Assembly: GCF_019733395.1 (NCBI RefSeq)
Contig: NZ_JAIHOO010000001.1
Span: 3,100,501-3,164,500 of the forward strand
DNA length: 64,000 nucleotides
Reading direction: 5' to 3'
DNA from: Lysobacter sp. BMK333-48F3
GTDB taxonomy: Bacteria; Pseudomonadota; Gammaproteobacteria; Xanthomonadales; Xanthomonadaceae
Below the pieces are notes generated by a model. The model did no database searches, had not been told where the DNA came from, and worked only from the letters and a program-made list of their open reading frames with translations. The translations under genes and the position numbers were made by a program. The number at the start of each line of letters is the position of its first letter. Position 1 is the stretch's first letter. Below are positions 14,818 through 22,206 of this stretch, in pieces.

Positions 14818-15123
14818 ATGATTGAAGAAGACTTCACGAGAGATTGGTGTGATGCTCAGCTTCACGGGGTGGTCTGGGAGAATTCCGGTCGGGATCTCGT
14901 ACTGAATGCGTTGCAAGCGAACGATGGGAGTTTGCGGAGTGTGAAGTTTAGCTGGGTGCACGAACTAGCTATTCGGTTGGACTTCGGGAAGATTGTGGCC
15001 GGAATGCCACTTGTTTGGGCGGCTGAATTTGAGCGATTGCCGAGCTCCGAGATTCGCGTCCTGGTCGATTTTGGTGACGTTGGGGAGAACCGGTTTATCT
15101 GCTCGGATGCTGATGTCTTGTAG
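14818..15123 (+). CDS. small hypothetical protein, immunity-like
   Basis: 101 residues with GCGAGG upstream of the ATG. The pattern (LHGVVWENSGRDLVLNALQANDGSLRSVKFSWVHELAIRLDF, EFERLPSSEIRVLVDFGDVGENRFICSDADV) looks like a beta-sandwich immunity protein in which strands alternate with polar turns. No signal peptide. AT-rich and located in the RHS tail, so it may protect against a tip that is no longer encoded next to it. Family not identified. Confidence 0.6.
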   Translation: MIEEDFTRDWCDAQLHGVVWENSGRDLVLNALQANDGSLRSVKFSWVHELAIRLDFGKIVAGMPLVWAAEFERLPSSEIRVLVDFGDVGENRFICSDADVL

Positions 15124-15449
15124 ATTGTTCGGTAAGTCGCAACCCTTATTTTTGCTGGGCAGGTTTTTTCCTGCACAACGATTTATCTGAGGCTATAGCC
15201 GAAAGTACGATAGCGGCTTTCGGCGTTGGTGTTACGTCTGCGCCAACGAAGGCTTGAAGGACTCTTCAGCGGCTGACTCGGGAGGGCAGGAAGTGCCGCC
15301 AAACGTGGCCGTCCCAGGGGCATCTCGTCCGCTCGCGCTCGGGCTGATCAACTGTATCTGCGTTGTGCTGCGGTCGGACCCGGCCCTGAGGCGGCGTCGG
15401 CCAAGGTCCGCCATGCGACAGCTGTGCCTTTCCACATAGAGCACTGAAT
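15124..15449. other. 326-bp gene-free stretch with a hairpin
   Basis: No convincing gene. It holds the inverted repeat GCCGAAAG (15198-15205) / CTTTCGGC (15217-15224), a perfect 8-bp stem with an 11-nt loop and no T-tract, and just upstream a short GCAGG-T6-CCTGC stem near 15160. The right part is GC-rich and may be the ruin of a longer gene. Confidence 0.4.
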
Positions 15450-15899
15450 ATGATGAATTCCCTGGCGATCTCGTACATAAGGCGAAATCACGCCAAGATC
15501 GTCGTGTCGTTTGACATGGGGGCGGAGATCTTGTCGAAGCTGGCTCATGGCGCGCTAGGGGACGGCGTAAGTTCCATGGACATCAACGCCGAAGATGGCT
15601 TGTACTCGATCTCATGCGATAAGCCATGGCTGGTGATGGAGGCGTTCGACGACATGATTCCGTACCCGTCGCTGGCCGTTAACAGTTCCCGGATGGAAAT
15701 ACTGGTTTCGGCTTTCGCCGATTGGTTTGCGGTGGTGGACGCATTCACGGAGGTCCTTTCGCACGGCGTCAGGCCGCTTCTCGCCGACAAGATGATTTCG
15801 AAGCTCAAGTACCGCCAAGGTTTGGCTTTCTATCTGAATCCAGACCCGTCGCGTCAGCTTTGGCGCGCCGAGCTCGCTCCAGGTCCGGATTCTTTGTAG
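15450..15899 (+). CDS. hypothetical protein
   Basis: 149 residues. The sequence (KIVVSFDMGAEILSKLAHGALGDGVSSMDI, AFDDMIPYPSLAVNSSRMEILVSAFADWFAVVDAFTEVL, KYRQGLAFYLNPDPSRQLWRAEL) is a soluble alpha/beta protein without a signal peptide. No clear ribosome site. Its GC content is moderate. It is the last intact gene before the duplicated YCII fragment and the orphan RHS tip. Not recognised; an immunity role is possible from context only. Confidence 0.5.
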   Translation: MMNSLAISYIRRNHAKIVVSFDMGAEILSKLAHGALGDGVSSMDINAEDGLYSISCDKPWLVMEAFDDMIPYPSLAVNSSRMEILVSAFADWFAVVDAFTEVLSHGVRPLLADKMISKLKYRQGLAFYLNPDPSRQLWRAELAPGPDSL

Positions 15900-15991
15900 C
15901 GGAGAGTTGCGGCGATCGCGGAGCGGAAGCGCCAGTCAAGCTTGATCGAACCCCAATAAGACGAGGCTAGCCGCGAACGAGGCCGCCGCCA

Positions 15992-16068
15992 CCCGGTTCG
16001 GCGTAGACCAGGCCCGCATCTCCACGCTGAAGTCGAAATCCGTCGCCGGGTGCGAGTCGGCCACGCGC
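15992..16068 (-). repeat. duplicated fragment of the YCII gene (left copy of a 77-bp direct repeat)
   Basis: This 77-bp stretch matches 17401-17477, inside the YCII gene at 17372, with three mismatches by eye. On the minus strand it encodes the same C-terminal peptide (RVADSHPATDF-FSVEMRAW). It ends a few bases before an RHS DPDGR coding sequence on the plus strand. The copy and the original flank a 1.3-kb segment that holds an orphan RHS tip, an immunity-like gene and a pseudogene. Confidence 0.8.
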
Positions 16069-16071
16069 CTC

Positions 16072-16618
16072 GCCGACCCTGATGGTCGTTTAAGTAAGGA
16101 CGACCGGTCTCCAAGACGCGATACAAGCTCTATCGTCTTCAATTCACCTGGAGCTGCTGCGCAAATGGCGAGGCCGGCACGAGAAGCCGTTGATAGTGCC
16201 TTGCAATCGGCGTCCAGCGCTGCCACTCGGGTAAGGAGCTATACAAATTCTAACGGTGTGGAGATCGTCGTTCGAGGGGCTTCGATTGTAGGCGGCGAGG
16301 GCCAAGTCGTTGCGGGGGTTAAAGCATGCGCGGGCATTGCCACATGTATTGGAGTGGGATGCTTGTCGCTTTCGGGGAAAAGACATCCAGGAAGACATTA
16401 CAGGTAAGGTTGGCTATCTTCGCAACAAGGCTCATTTTTTGGCGAGGCTACCGGCGACCTAGTGGTAGATGGTGCAAACGTAGTAACCTTCGATGCGGTT
16501 CTTCCGAAGCCTGAGGTCAAGCCTGGAGTGCGGCGGTTATTCAGAAGGTCGCCTTTTCCACCGAGGTCGTTAGTGGAAATGTAGGCGCAGCTGACACTAT
16601 AAAGAGAGCGAATGACTA
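16072..16618 (+). pseudogene. orphan RHS C-terminal tip, frameshifted
   Basis: An open frame begins ADPDGRLSKDDRSPRRD at 16072. DPDGR (16075-16089) is the exact end of the RHS core in both split modules. It continues without a stop to 16405 (SALQSASSAATRVRSYTNSNG, GVKACAGIATCIGVGC) and then breaks. Later pieces in other frames (KDIQEDITGKVGYLRNKAH; GEATGDLVVDGANVVTFDAV; VIQKVAFSTEVVSGNVGAAD) can be joined by about three single-base shifts, one at a T6 run near 16437, up to a TAA that overlaps the next ATG as TAATG. There is no RHS shell upstream. This looks like a displaced tip cassette in decay. Confidence 0.65.
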
Positions 16619-16882
16619 ATGTCTGCCGAGATGCTGTTGGGGCTTTTATTTTTGTTTCTATTCGTGTTGACGGTGGTTCTGGTGATCAAGGCTGATCGGC
16701 TTTCAAAGTGGTTGCTCGTTGCTTCGAATATTGGTCTGGCGTTCGCAGCCTTGTTGCCAACGACTTTGGTTCGTTTGGGTATGCTTTCAAATGTGGGAAA
16801 TGTCGGTACTTTGGCGGTGGCTTATTTTGTTTTTTTCTTCTTGGGCCTTCTTCTGATCAATTGGCGGAGCGGGTCGAAGTGA
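16619..16882 (+). CDS. small integral membrane protein, candidate orphan immunity
   Basis: 87 residues with three hydrophobic helices (LLGLLFLFLFVLTVVLVI; LLVASNIGLAFAALLPTTLV; VGTLAVAYFVFFFLGLLLI) and a short basic loop after the first. The ATG overlaps the stop of the broken RHS tip upstream (TAATG), the spacing expected of an effector-immunity pair. A membrane-embedded immunity protein would fit a tip that acts on or crosses the inner membrane. AT-rich. The gene itself is intact even though the tip is not. Confidence 0.65.
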   Translation: MSAEMLLGLLFLFLFVLTVVLVIKADRLSKWLLVASNIGLAFAALLPTTLVRLGMLSNVGNVGTLAVAYFVFFFLGLLLINWRSGSK

Positions 16883-16964
16883 GCTGAAGGGAAGCGATTT
16901 GGTCGCTCTTGCGGCTGTCGTGTTGACTCTGTTTGTTTCTAGGCCATATTCGGCCTGATGAACG

Positions 16965-17293
16965 AAAGGTGACGATTCTTAATCGTAGGCAGGAGGGGCG
17001 GTTCATGCTCATGCCCGGTGTTCGTTGGCCAGCGGCGACTATGTGGAAATCGCTTTGGGCTGTCCATCGAAGATTCACAACTACAGCGAGCGTTGAAGGC
17101 AACACTGCTGCACGGTTTCGAGGCCGGTAAGGGGTGATAAGCGGCCATCGGAATTCGCTTGCTATCGGGTGTTCTCGTCGAGCTGATCGTTATGCCGACG
17201 TCGAAACGGGCAGGTGCTATCGACGATGCGTTCTACGAGCGATTTCTGACCTCGGTCCACAATGTGCTGGAAGAGGTCTTGGGCGTTCCCTGA
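16965..17293 (+). pseudogene. frameshifted copy of the gene at 14061
   Basis: Segments match the gene at 14061 closely at DNA level: ATGCTCATGCC, AGCGGCGACTATGTGGAAATCG, CTGCTGCACGGTTTCGAGGCCGG, GTCGAGCTGATC and ATGCCGACGTCGAAAC occur in the same order. Small indels and a TGA after AAGGGG break the frame several times. It ends shortly before the YCII gene. The rest of 16883-17371 shows nothing else. Confidence 0.75.
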
Positions 17294-17371
17294 TCGAGGC
17301 GCCTGCGAAGGTGATTGCGGCGCTGCGAACGCGAACGTCACCAAGGACGTCGCGTCCGTAGCCCGCAGCCC

Positions 17372-17725
17372 TCAAGCCGCGTTAGCCGCCGCCACCGCCG
17401 CCCGGTTCGGCGTCGACCAGGCTCGCATCTCCACGCTGAAGCCGAAATCCGTCGCCGGGTGCGAGTCGGCCACGCGCACGGCCTGTTCGTAGCTGTCGGC
17501 GACGAAGAACAGCAGGCCGGAGACCATGAGGTCGTCGCTGCGGACCAGGTCGGAATGCGGGCCGACGTGGTGGCCTTCGGGGCTGAGCGAATGCGGGACG
17601 AGGCGGTGGCCGGCGTCGATCTTCTGCTCGACCCAGAAGGCGACGCTCTGCTTCAGGCGCAGTTCGTCGGTGGGGGCGAGCGGCTGTTGGCGGTTGCGGC
17701 GGAACAGCAGGACGTAGGTGTGCAT
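17372..17725 (-). CDS. YCII-domain (DGPF-like) protein
   Basis: 117 residues. MHTYVLLFR starts the YCII ferredoxin-like fold; the middle (DLMVSGLLFFVADSYEQAVRVADSHPATDFGFSVEMRAW) contains the typical helix and the HPA-x-VEMR strand that closes the domain. The classical DGPFxETKE motif is not conserved. YCII proteins are small dimeric enzymes or accessory proteins of mostly unknown function, often encoded with ECF sigma factors or regulators. GGAG lies 9-10 bp before the ATG. The AraC gene on the same strand lies immediately upstream in transcription order. Its 3' end (17401-17477) is the source of the fragment duplicated at 15992. Confidence 0.8.
   Translation of the reverse strand: MHTYVLLFRRNRQQPLAPTDELRLKQSVAFWVEQKIDAGHRLVPHSLSPEGHHVGPHSDLVRSDDLMVSGLLFFVADSYEQAVRVADSHPATDFGFSVEMRAWSTPNRAAVAAANAA
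17401..17477 (-). repeat. right copy of the 77-bp direct repeat, within the YCII gene
   Basis: Intact counterpart of the fragment at 15992-16068. It encodes the C-terminal part of the YCII protein. The two copies have the same orientation, so recombination between them would remove about 1.4 kb. Confidence 0.8.
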
Positions 17726-18013
17726 GAGGCGTGCTCCTGGTGAGGCGATGGCCGCATGGGGCGGTCAAGAACTGTGATGCGGCGCATGCGGCGAAGGTTG
17801 CATACGCTGCCGTGCGGTCGCCTTCGGCCTGGGTCGAATGCGCCGCAACGGGTGCGAACTACTGTGTTCCCGGCAATGGCGGCTGGCTTGTAAAAAATCG
17901 GCGCCTGGCCGAGGCCGGCGGAACCGTCACGGGGCGTAGGGCGCCCGTGCCAACAAGCGCGCTCCGGGGCGAGCGGCTCAGGCGGGCGAGCGCAGAACCG
18001 GTTCGACCGAATC

Positions 18014-18091
18014 TGCGTGCTCAAGCTGCGTGCTCAAGCTGCTGGTTCAAGCCGCGTGCTCGAGCCGCGTGCTCGAGCCGCATGCTCAAGC
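18014..18091. repeat. 13-bp tandem repeat, six units
   Basis: Six imperfect units of the type TGCGTGCTCAAGC / CGCGTGCTCGAGC start at 18014, 18027, 18040, 18053, 18066 and 18079. The array covers the stop codon and last codons of the AraC gene (18086). Because 13 is not a multiple of 3, gain or loss of units could alter the C-terminus or 3' end of that gene. The remainder of 17726-18085 shows only the probable promoter side of the YCII gene. Confidence 0.8.
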
Positions 18092-18868
18092 CGCGTCGAA
18101 GTAAGCGCCCGGCGACCGGCCCGCGGCGCGGCGGAAGTCGTGGTTGAAGTGGGCCTGGTCGTAGTAGCCGGCGCGCAGCGCGAGTTCGGTCAGGTCGCTG
18201 CCTGGGCGATACAGGCTCAGGGCGCGTTCCAGCCGTAGCGTGGTCGCGTACCTCTTCGGCGTCACCCCGACGATGCGGCGGAAGCGGCGTTCCAGCGCGC
18301 TCTGGCTGAGGCCGATATATCGGCTCAGGGTTTCGATGCGCGCGTCGGCGGGCGCGCGTTGCAGCCAGTCGATCGCGGCGGCGACCAGCGGGTCGGGGCG
18401 GGCATGGCCGAGCCGGTGCAACAGATAGGCCTCCAGTCGGTCCAGGCGGGCCGCTGCGCCGCTCGCGGCGGCCAGTTGGTCGAGCAGGCGCTGCCGGCCA
18501 CGGTCGGGTTCGTCCAGATCGTCGAGGTCGACGGTGGCCCCGGCGAACGCGTCCTGCGGCGGACGCAACAGCGCCGCGGCGCCGACCGGGGTGAACTTGG
18601 CCAGGACCAGGCTGTGGCCGCGCGGATGGGCATGGCCGCGCAGGCGGTCCTGCAGGCCGGTGAAGGCGGCCGCCGGCACGGCGCGTCCGTCGTCGAGCCG
18701 ACAGCGCTCGCGGAACGAGAACGCGAGCACCGAGGCGGTGTCGGGCAGGTGGCTGTCGCGCACGTCGGCGAGGCATTCGACCGCGATCAACTGCTGCACG
18801 AACGGGCGCAACGCGGCGCAAGGCGCGCGTTGCAGCATGCGGATGTCGGTGGGCGAGGGCGCGGGCAT
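18086..18868 (-). CDS. AraC family transcriptional regulator
   Basis: 260 residues. The N-terminal part (about 10-130; LRPFVQQLIAVECLADVRDSHLPDTASVLAFSFRE, GHSLVLAKFTPVGAAALL) is the DUF6597-type sensor domain found in AraC proteins. The C-terminal double helix-turn-helix (about 165-258) contains IETLSRYIGLSQSALERRFR and LTELALRAGYYDQAHFNHDFRRAAGRSPGAYF, both characteristic. It probably controls the YCII gene downstream on the same strand and/or the divergent membrane protein at 19196. The last codons lie in a 13-bp tandem repeat, so the C-terminus may vary between strains. Ligand unknown. Confidence 0.9.
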   Translation of the reverse strand: MPAPSPTDIRMLQRAPCAALRPFVQQLIAVECLADVRDSHLPDTASVLAFSFRERCRLDDGRAVPAAAFTGLQDRLRGHAHPRGHSLVLAKFTPVGAAALLRPPQDAFAGATVDLDDLDEPDRGRQRLLDQLAAASGAAARLDRLEAYLLHRLGHARPDPLVAAAIDWLQRAPADARIETLSRYIGLSQSALERRFRRIVGVTPKRYATTLRLERALSLYRPGSDLTELALRAGYYDQAHFNHDFRRAAGRSPGAYFDAA

Positions 18869-19195
18869 GCGCGGAGGCGTTCCAGGGGCGCGCCTGCCGG
18901 CGGGGCGGCCAGGGCGTGCGACGGTGTCGAATGGGTTCGCGCCACGTTAGGCCGGACAGGCGGGCGCAGCAATCGACATTCGTCACCTCGTCGGGTGCGC
19001 GGCGCAGGGGGCTCGGTTGCGGCGAGGCGGAAGCGATGGGCGCGGGCTGCGATCCTGCGACGAAACCTCGCAGTCGCGGCTTGCCCGGCACGGCCCGGGA
19101 GCCGGGGCGAGCGTTGCGCCAGCCGGCGCATCACGTTACAAAGCGCCCAGCCCGCGGCGGCCGCCGCTGCGGGAGAGCTCACCCGGAACCCCTGC

Positions 19196-19870
19196 ATGGC
19201 CGTCCTGTCCGCTGTCCTGTACTTCCTGACCCACCAACCGTTCTGGGCGTTCGTGCTGCTGTGCGGGCTGGGCTTGGGGTTGGGCTGGCTGTGGGGGCGC
19301 CGGCGCGGCCGCGGCTGGTGGGGCGGGATCAGCATCGCCTTCCTGCTGCTGGCCCAGGCCAATCTGTTCGCCGGCCGCTACCTCAATGCCTGGTTCCTCG
19401 ACGCGGTCGGCACCGAGGGCTCGGCGGTGGTGACCGGCAGTAAGCGCACCAGCGCCAAGCTCAACAACAGCCCGGTCTACGCCTATGCGGCGGTGCTCAG
19501 GACCGCCGACGGGCGCGACGTCGAGCTCGCCTTCGACACCGTGTCGGCCGCGATCCACCCGGTCCGCAACGCTATCCTGATCCCGCCGAGGGGCGAACGC
19601 TTCGTCGCCAAGTACGTGCCCGGTTTCGAGCGCAATATCGTCATCCTGTCCGATCGTTCCGATTACGGCGCACGGCGGGCACTGGTCGAGGATCGCGCCG
19701 CGGTCGACCAGGCCGCGGCGCAACTGGCGGCGAGCCCCGACAACCCGACCTTCCGCGCCGAATACCGCGAGGCGCTGCGCGCGTTCCTGGCCAAGCACTA
19801 CGGCTCGGACGATCCGGTGGTGAAAGAGTTCGAGCGCAAGAGCGCCGAGTTGGAGCAGGCCCCGCGCTGA
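19196..19870 (+). CDS. membrane protein, DUF3592-like
   Basis: 224 residues. Two N-terminal membrane helices (VLSAVLYFLTHQPFWAFVLLCGLGLGLGW; GGISIAFLLLAQANLFAGRYLNAWFL) separated by a basic loop, then a beta-rich soluble domain (SAVVTGSKRTSAKLNNSPVYAYAAVLRTADGRDVELAFDTVSAA, VKYVPGFERNIVIL-like) and a helical charged tail. The domain recalls DUF3592-type proteins, function unknown. ATG 19196 is the first start that begins at the membrane helix; longer readings would overlap the divergent AraC gene. I see no further elements in 18869-19195. Confidence 0.75.
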   Translation: MAVLSAVLYFLTHQPFWAFVLLCGLGLGLGWLWGRRRGRGWWGGISIAFLLLAQANLFAGRYLNAWFLDAVGTEGSAVVTGSKRTSAKLNNSPVYAYAAVLRTADGRDVELAFDTVSAAIHPVRNAILIPPRGERFVAKYVPGFERNIVILSDRSDYGARRALVEDRAAVDQAAAQLAASPDNPTFRAEYREALRAFLAKHYGSDDPVVKEFERKSAELEQAPR

Positions 19871-20128
19871 TCCGCGCCCGGCCTTGCGCGCCAGCGTGTG
19901 CGCCGCCGTTCGGCCGCGACGACCGTTTGCAACCGATTTGCGTTGCGCGGCGAACCCTTCGCCGCCGGCGACCTCGCCTGCGCGGGCCGCGGCCGCCGCA
20001 AAGCACACTGTCCGTTCCCGAACCGCGCGCACGTTACCGATATCGAGCCTGCGCTGCGCATCGCCGCAGCGCGGGCCGGACAAGAGGACGTCGGCGACAG
20101 CGGCCGCGCAGCGGCCTACGGGGGCAAC

Positions 20129-21307
20129 ATGAAAGCACGGATCATCGCGGCAGCCCTGGGGATCCTGGGCGGCCTGGCCGGCGCGGGCTGCGTCACCTAT
20201 CCCGACCAGGCCTATTGGGGCGTGCACGACGCCAGGCAGGTCGGCAGCCGCTCGCAGCTGATGACGATCGAGATCAGCGAGAAGGGCAATCTGTTCCATC
20301 CCGAACAGCGCGAGCGCCTGCGCCACTGGCTCGGCGACCAATCGACCCGCGAGCCGATCGTCGTGTTCGTCAACGGCTGGCACCACGACGCCAGCGAGGA
20401 CGACCGGAACCTGCGCGATTTCACCGGGTTCCTGGCCAAGCTCGAGCGCCGGCTCGACGACGCCGACGTGCCGGTCGACAGCGTCGACGGACTGTATGTC
20501 GGCTGGCGCGGCGACGAGTACGACCTGCGCCTGCCGGCGCAATGGCTGGATTTTCCGACCATCTGGCCGCGCAAGCGCGCCTCCACCGAAATCGGGCGCA
20601 ACGGGCTGAAGGAGATCGTGGCGCTGCTGCAGGAACTGCAGGCGCAGCAATCGGCGCGGCCGCTGGTGATCATCGGCCACAGTCTCGGCGGTTCGGCGCT
20701 GTTCCAGGCGATGCGCCTGAACCTGAGCGGCCCGGCGCTGGACGGCTCGGAATACATCATGCTCAATCCGGCGGTGTCCGAGCTCGAGTTCGAAGGCTTG
20801 GAAACCGAACTCAAGCAGGCCTTGGCCGCGCAGTACGCGGCGCTGGCGCAACTGGAAGGCACTGCGGCCGACACCGCCTACAGCAAGCGCCAGCGCGAAT
20901 TCCTCGACCGCAGCCATCGCAAGCTGGTGGTGCTGCAAGCCCAGGGCGACACTGCGGTCGGCTTCCTGCACCGGCTCGCGTTCAAGGGCACGCCGATCGG
21001 TTTCAGCGAGTCGAAGCAGACCCACACCGCGGAAATCTGCGGCGTCGGTAGTCCTTGTCCGCAGACCGACTTTCGCGGCTGTCAGCGCACCGTGCCGGCG
21101 GTGGTGCCGGAAGGCCGCGCCGGTTTCCTGATCACCGCGCGCGGCGCCGACGATGCGCAATGCCGGGAACGGACCCGCGAGCCGGTGTGGGTGATCGCCG
21201 GCCGCGACACGGTTTCGCGCAGCCACAACGACATCTTCAACGACGTCCAGGCCGATGCGCTGGCGGCCTTGGTGACCGACTCGATCGAACGCCAGGCCAG
21301 GCGCTGA
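20129..21307 (+). CDS. lipoprotein with alpha/beta-hydrolase fold
   Basis: 392 residues. The N-terminus (MKARIIAAALGILGGLAGAGC) ends in a lipobox with C21. Next come EPIVVFVNGWHHDASEDD (oxyanion region) and LVIIGHSLGGSALFQAM, whose GHSLG is the nucleophile elbow of serine esterases and lipases. DSIDGLYVGWRG-type and WVIAGRDTVSRSHNDIF segments could supply the acid and the histidine. It is probably an esterase anchored to the periplasmic face of a membrane. Substrate unknown. GGGGG lies just before the ATG. It converges end to end with the GNAT gene (no gap). Confidence 0.82.
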   Translation: MKARIIAAALGILGGLAGAGCVTYPDQAYWGVHDARQVGSRSQLMTIEISEKGNLFHPEQRERLRHWLGDQSTREPIVVFVNGWHHDASEDDRNLRDFTGFLAKLERRLDDADVPVDSVDGLYVGWRGDEYDLRLPAQWLDFPTIWPRKRASTEIGRNGLKEIVALLQELQAQQSARPLVIIGHSLGGSALFQAMRLNLSGPALDGSEYIMLNPAVSELEFEGLETELKQALAAQYAALAQLEGTAADTAYSKRQREFLDRSHRKLVVLQAQGDTAVGFLHRLAFKGTPIGFSESKQTHTAEICGVGSPCPQTDFRGCQRTVPAVVPEGRAGFLITARGADDAQCRERTREPVWVIAGRDTVSRSHNDIFNDVQADALAALVTDSIERQARR

Positions 21308-21823
21308 TCAGTCTTTCCCCGCGCCGGCACCGGGCGCCGGCGCGGGCGCGCCGTCCCGCAAGGCCAGGGCGAGGAACTGCGTGCCCGGCACCGGGTTGAA
21401 CACGTAGGGCGCGATCGGCGCGAATCCCAGCGAACGGTACAGCGCTTGCGCAGGCGCCATGCTCGGCAGCGTGTCCAGGCACAGACGCGCGTAGCCGGCG
21501 GCGCGCGCCCGCGCGCAGATCCGCTCGGCCAGGCGCCGGCCCAGTTGCTCGCCGCGCGCCTGCGGGCGCACGTACAGGCGTTTCATCTCGGCATCGCCGT
21601 CGGCCAGCGGGCGCAGGCCGATGCAGCCCAGGGCCTGGCCGTCGCGCCAGGCGATCAGCACCTCGCCCAGCGGCGGCGCGTACTTGCCGGGCAGGCCGGC
21701 CAGTTCCTGCTCGAAATCCTGGAACGCCAGGTCCACGTCCAGGCTGTGCGCGTACTCGCGGAACAGTTCGCGGACCGGGTCCAGGTCCTGCGGCCAACGG
21801 GCGGGGCGGATCTCGATGCTCAT
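21308..21823 (-). CDS. GNAT family N-acetyltransferase
   Basis: 171 residues starting MSIEIRPARWPQDLDPVRELFREYAHSL. The acetyl-CoA site is seen in motif A (EMKRLYVRPQARGEQLGRRLAERICARARAAGY; Q-x-x-G-x-G-like as RGEQLG), and motif B is ALYRSLGFAPIAPY. Single-domain cytoplasmic enzyme; the acceptor is unknown. The start at 21823 is set by the beginning of the fold. The proline/alanine/glycine tail after the last strand is disordered. No operon partner. Confidence 0.9.
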   Translation of the reverse strand: MSIEIRPARWPQDLDPVRELFREYAHSLDVDLAFQDFEQELAGLPGKYAPPLGEVLIAWRDGQALGCIGLRPLADGDAEMKRLYVRPQARGEQLGRRLAERICARARAAGYARLCLDTLPSMAPAQALYRSLGFAPIAPYVFNPVPGTQFLALALRDGAPAPAPGAGAGKD

Positions 21824-22092
21824 GCGGCCTGGGATGTAGGAGGGCGATGCGGCGCTCGCAGGCACTGTACGCGCGGTGCCGCGAGCGCCGGAAACGCGGA
21901 CCCGGCCGATGCGGCGCCCGACCGGGTCGCAATGCTGCAGCCTGCACCCTCGGCGGCCCGGCGTGAAGCGCACCGGGATCAAGCCGCGGGGAGCGGGGGC
22001 GAACCCGATCCGGCCGCGCCGCCGCACGGAACATCGGGCGGCGACGCAGGGGTCGTGCGTGGTCCCACCGGGCGCTCCGCCGCCGGCACCGT

Positions 22093-22098
22093 TACAAT
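22093..22098 (+). promoter_or_regulatory. candidate -10 element
   Basis: TACAAT, one base from the sigma-70 consensus, lies in the 383-bp gap 21824-22206, about 110 bp before the hydrolase-fold gene. No good -35 hexamer is visible 16-18 bp upstream. The rest of the gap shows nothing. Confidence 0.4.
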
Positions 22099-22206
22099 CC
22101 CCGCGCATTCGGCGCTGCGAGGGGGCGTCGCCGATGCCGGGCGCGACCGCGCCCACACCGGTCCGCTGCGGCGGCCGGCCTTTGTCGAATCCTGGAAACC
22201 GCGCCC

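Noticed and set aside
15936..16226. 96-residue minus-strand protein
   Set aside because: Only its C-terminal half resembles a protein (YCII fragment); the rest is antisense to the RHS tip remnant.
16165..16407. independent 80-residue protein
   Set aside because: The frame is open further upstream to DPDGR at 16075 with no start codon signal at 16165; it is better read as part of an RHS tip remnant.
18014..18091. CRISPR array
   Set aside because: Units are contiguous 13-mers without spacers.
19136..21226. 696-codon minus-strand frame
   Set aside because: Antisense to the membrane protein and lipoprotein hydrolase, which both have starts, signals and motifs.
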